A stretch of DNA of 26,194 nt from a virus. The stretch covers positions 1 to 26,194 of IMG/VR virus record IMGVR_UViG_3300032676_000180. One strand, written 5' to 3'. The position numbers and the translations under genes were made by a program. The notes beneath the pieces were generated by a model that ran no database searches, had not been told where the DNA came from, and saw only the letters and a program-made list of their open reading frames with translations. Position 1 is the first letter of the stretch; every line of letters starts with the position of its first letter. Positions 23,857 to 26,194 of this stretch are shown one piece after another.

Positions 23857-25857
23857 TCACCTACGTCCATCAGGCCGAACATCAAGTCTTGGATTGCCCA
23901 GTTGCCATTGAACCCCAAGCTGATCTGAAGAAACAACTAAAGCCATCTGGCGGCCTCTCATACGGCAGTATGCATACTGGGTAAACTGCTGCACATTATA
24001 AGTACTTTGAGTGCTTGAAAATGGGGCGCCTGTCCAAGAAACTTGTGGGTTATCATCCGATCCATAGGCTGCACCGGGGTTTTGACGTGGAAGCATAGTA
24101 AAGTTTACTGCTGGGTTTGCTGTGTAAGAACCGTTAAAACTCACATCCGGGATAAGACGCCACACAAAACCAAAGTTAGAACCATCTCCAATATCAAAAT
24201 CAGATGACTGAATGTATGCATAAATTGGGGAAGGCGGGTTAGTAGTGCCATCATCGACTCCATCTTCGTGGTAAATAAGACCGGGGTTAACGCCAGCATA
24301 CTGTGGGCTAACTGAATTATTTTGGTATCCGGCGGCTAAAGGATATGTACGTAAAGGGCTATCATACCAAGCAGTACGAGTCATAGAACCGTAGTACCAG
24401 ATTTGCTCTAAATAGTTGTAAATGACGTAGCTATCAATAACTGTAGAATTTTGTGAACAGTAGAACCACCAGACTTCGTTAAAGCCTTCATTCGTACCCG
24501 CAAAAAACTGCGCAGACTGAGAGCGATTTATGTTTTGAAATACATACTCGCGTAGCGTACATGGTAGCGTAGCTACTGTACCGGAATACATATAGAACTT
24601 ATCTTGCCCCATCCAATACACGACGTTATTAGCAACTGCAGTTACATTTGGTCCTATGATAGAGATATTGTCCATCATTAAAGTAAAACCAAACACATAG
24701 GGCGCGCCCAGATACTGCATAGAATACAGCGCAGAATCAGTCCAGACCACAATCTCTTGCCTATTTTGCTTAGCAGAAACTATTTGAGAGCCTTTACTTA
24801 ATATAAAATTACCGGCTTGGTTAGTTACACTTGGCTGCCAGACTAAAATATTTTCTTGATCTGACCAGCTTACAAGCATTGGGTTTTGTATTCCATTGCC
24901 GTATGTATCTGTACCAAAAGCAATAGTAAACCGTGAAGCGTCAGACACCATCACAAAATTAGCAATGGTCGGCGCATATGAATCAGTTAGCCAGTACTGA
25001 GTAGAATTTTGTGTGTTGGTATTGGTTTTTGATAGCTGCTGGGCTACGTCAAATACGTTAGGGTTAGTATCTACAACCCAGTAATATATAGGACCCCCAC
25101 GATAGTTAAATACTAGATTCTGGCCGTAGTTAGCTTGACTCCACAAACGCATTTGAGAGCCAACACCAGTGGAAGCTGGTAGGCCCCACCCTGTAGACGC
25201 CAGACCGGTAGTAGCTCCACCCCACCCACCTGCACCCCAACCAAGAGCTGTTGTATAGATGGCATTACCTGAAGTAATTTGGTAGGTTGCGGTTACTGCG
25301 CCGCCGCCGTTGCCTGAATCGCTTGAGTTAGCGGCTACTGATGCTGTTATGGAGTACTGGCTGGAGGATATGTATGTTATCTGATAGCCTTGGGTTTGAT
25401 TCAATAAAGCAGCAGTTATGGTACCGCCTAGGCTTGTAGCCCCACTAAATATTACCGTATCCCCAGTTTGTGCTCCATGTCCAGCTTGGGTAACAGTAAT
25501 TGTCTTTGACCCATTAGTAGCTGCAAAAGAAGCTGAAGGTGAAGATATAACAGTCCTAATCGGGGTTACATCATATAGGCTGCCGTTTGTACCATTCTGG
25601 ATATAAAACTTTTGATTTGTACCAATGCCGCAGTAGCTGTAGCCTGTTAAACCATTCCACAAAAGCAACGACCTGCATACACCGACATAAGGACCGCCTG
25701 TTGAAACTTGGCCAGAATCTTTAGTCCAGCCACCGATTTTTTCTACTTGGCCTGAACGGAATCGAATATTATTGCCTTGAAACCAACCACCTTCGTTGGC
25801 AAGAGTTGTGCCTTCCCGATTGACCCCCGGCCTGAATTGCAATTTTTGGATGGGCAT
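23857..25857 (-). CDS. Tail nozzle-like structural protein (T7 gp12 / P22 gp10 type)
   Basis: A 666-residue protein starting MPIQKLQFRPGVNREGTTLA, then EGGWFQGNNIRFRSGQVEKI and GGW, the conserved start of a family of podovirus tail proteins. It is Tyr, Trp, Asn and Gly rich throughout and beta-rich, suggesting a beta-propeller-like fold as in the T7 gp12 nozzle. Residues about 104-193 (FAATNGSKTITVTQAGHGAQ, TGDTVIFSGA, YQITYISSSQYSITA) form an apparent extra beta domain of a type repeated in many phage proteins. The start follows the TAA of the lysozyme gene with no gap. No enzyme motif is seen. Structural assignment is good; the exact tail position is inferred from context. Confidence 0.65.
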   Translation of the reverse strand: MPIQKLQFRPGVNREGTTLANEGGWFQGNNIRFRSGQVEKIGGWTKDSGQVSTGGPYVGVCRSLLLWNGLTGYSYCGIGTNQKFYIQNGTNGSLYDVTPIRTVISSPSASFAATNGSKTITVTQAGHGAQTGDTVIFSGATSLGGTITAALLNQTQGYQITYISSSQYSITASVAANSSDSGNGGGAVTATYQITSGNAIYTTALGWGAGGWGGATTGLASTGWGLPASTGVGSQMRLWSQANYGQNLVFNYRGGPIYYWVVDTNPNVFDVAQQLSKTNTNTQNSTQYWLTDSYAPTIANFVMVSDASRFTIAFGTDTYGNGIQNPMLVSWSDQENILVWQPSVTNQAGNFILSKGSQIVSAKQNRQEIVVWTDSALYSMQYLGAPYVFGFTLMMDNISIIGPNVTAVANNVVYWMGQDKFYMYSGTVATLPCTLREYVFQNINRSQSAQFFAGTNEGFNEVWWFYCSQNSTVIDSYVIYNYLEQIWYYGSMTRTAWYDSPLRTYPLAAGYQNNSVSPQYAGVNPGLIYHEDGVDDGTTNPPSPIYAYIQSSDFDIGDGSNFGFVWRLIPDVSFNGSYTANPAVNFTMLPRQNPGAAYGSDDNPQVSWTGAPFSSTQSTYNVQQFTQYAYCRMRGRQMALVVSSDQLGVQWQLGNPRLDVRPDGRR

Positions 25858-26193
25858 TTAATATGTTTCCAGTGCTGTTTTAGCTTCAGTTATTCTAATA
25901 ATCCGGTCTTCAAACCCATTTAAGCCACCGTTAATACGGCGGGTCATTTGCCCATATTCTTTAGCGTCAGCCAACTCATTAAGGCCCAGCTTATTCCAAA
26001 TCCATCCAGCCGATAAAATAGCATAGCGGGGCTCAATTAAAAGTTCAGGCTGCGCTATAAAATCTACACCTAAAGCCTTACTACAACGGTCATAATTATC
26101 GCGCCCCGTTAATTGGATAGCGCCGCGTCCGTGAAACTTCCAACCATCGCCTTCTTCAGTATTGCCCATTTTACCAGCATATACCTTATTTGC
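25858..26193 (-). CDS. Endolysin, GH19 chitinase/lysozyme-like (5' end outside window)
   Basis: The frame is open to the right edge: codons upstream of the ATG at 26169 read ANKVYAGK and join smoothly to MGNTEEGDGW, so that ATG is an internal Met and the gene begins outside the window. The visible 112 residues contain the GH19 signature GWKFHGRGAIQLTGRDNY and the C-terminal TRRINGGLNGFEDRI, both typical of phage lysozymes of the chitinase-like class that cut peptidoglycan. The catalytic glutamates would be mostly upstream and cannot be checked. The gene ends directly at the start of the tail nozzle gene (TAA then ATG), which is an unusual place for an endolysin; a tail-associated lysozyme is also possible. 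Confidence 0.85.
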   Translation of the reverse strand, partial: ANKVYAGKMGNTEEGDGWKFHGRGAIQLTGRDNYDRCSKALGVDFIAQPELLIEPRYAILSAGWIWNKLGLNELADAKEYGQMTRRINGGLNGFEDRIIRITEAKTALETY

Positions 26194-26194
26194 A

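Noticed and set aside
26167-26169. ATG as start of the lysozyme gene
   Set aside because: Upstream in-frame codons to the window edge encode residues that fit the GH19 family, so the gene starts outside the window.

Overview
The window looks like an internal piece of a tailed double-stranded DNA phage genome (or a prophage or metagenomic phage contig) with podovirus-like, T7-type logic. Genes are tightly packed and mostly joined by ATGA, GTGA, TAATG or zero-gap junctions. I see no ribosomal RNA, tRNA, housekeeping gene, insertion sequence, CRISPR array or integrase. The genes at both window edges run off the sequence: family A DNA polymerase on the left and a GH19-type lysozyme on the right. 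Nothing in the window identifies the host. The protein types resemble those of uncultured aquatic podoviruses, but that is an inference from memory of such proteins.

Left half (about 3-10278, plus strand): the DNA replication and nucleotide module. In order it holds the family A DNA polymerase (missing its N-terminal part), a small HExxH metallopeptidase-like protein, a PD-(D/E)XK nuclease with a Cas4/AddB-like cysteine pattern, two consecutive HNH-type nuclease genes, a MazZ/DUF5664-type nucleotide pyrophosphohydrolase, a 39-residue ORF, an SNF2-type helicase, a coiled-coil protein, a small acidic protein, a cysteine-containing protein that is a candidate single-strand DNA-binding protein, a small helix-turn-helix protein, and a large AEP-like primase fused to a P-loop helicase. 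A strong rho-independent terminator follows the last gene.

Junction (about 10280-10442): the two halves are transcribed towards each other. Besides the terminator there is a long inverted repeat and a short coding-like stretch without a convincing start.

Right half (10440-26194, minus strand; transcription runs from right to left): the virion module. Read in its own direction it holds a GH19-like endolysin (partial), a tail nozzle-like protein, a small structural protein with an apparent domain insertion, a Gly/Ala-rich structural protein, a T7 gp13-like GNAT-fold protein, a 1245-residue protein with two 18-residue repeat tracts, and a 2490-residue protein. The giant protein carries N-terminal hydrophobic segments, long coiled coils, a zinc-metallopeptidase motif and a large polyvalent-protein-type C-terminal region. 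The order nozzle, gp13-like, large Ala/Gln-rich protein, giant enzyme-bearing protein parallels T7 genes 12-13-14/15-16. I infer that the last two encode internal ejection proteins delivered into the cell with the DNA.

The most interesting material is the giant protease-bearing putative ejection protein, its repeat-built partner whose two unrelated repeat families share an exact 18-residue period, and a short glycine-rich peptide motif shared by two virion proteins.
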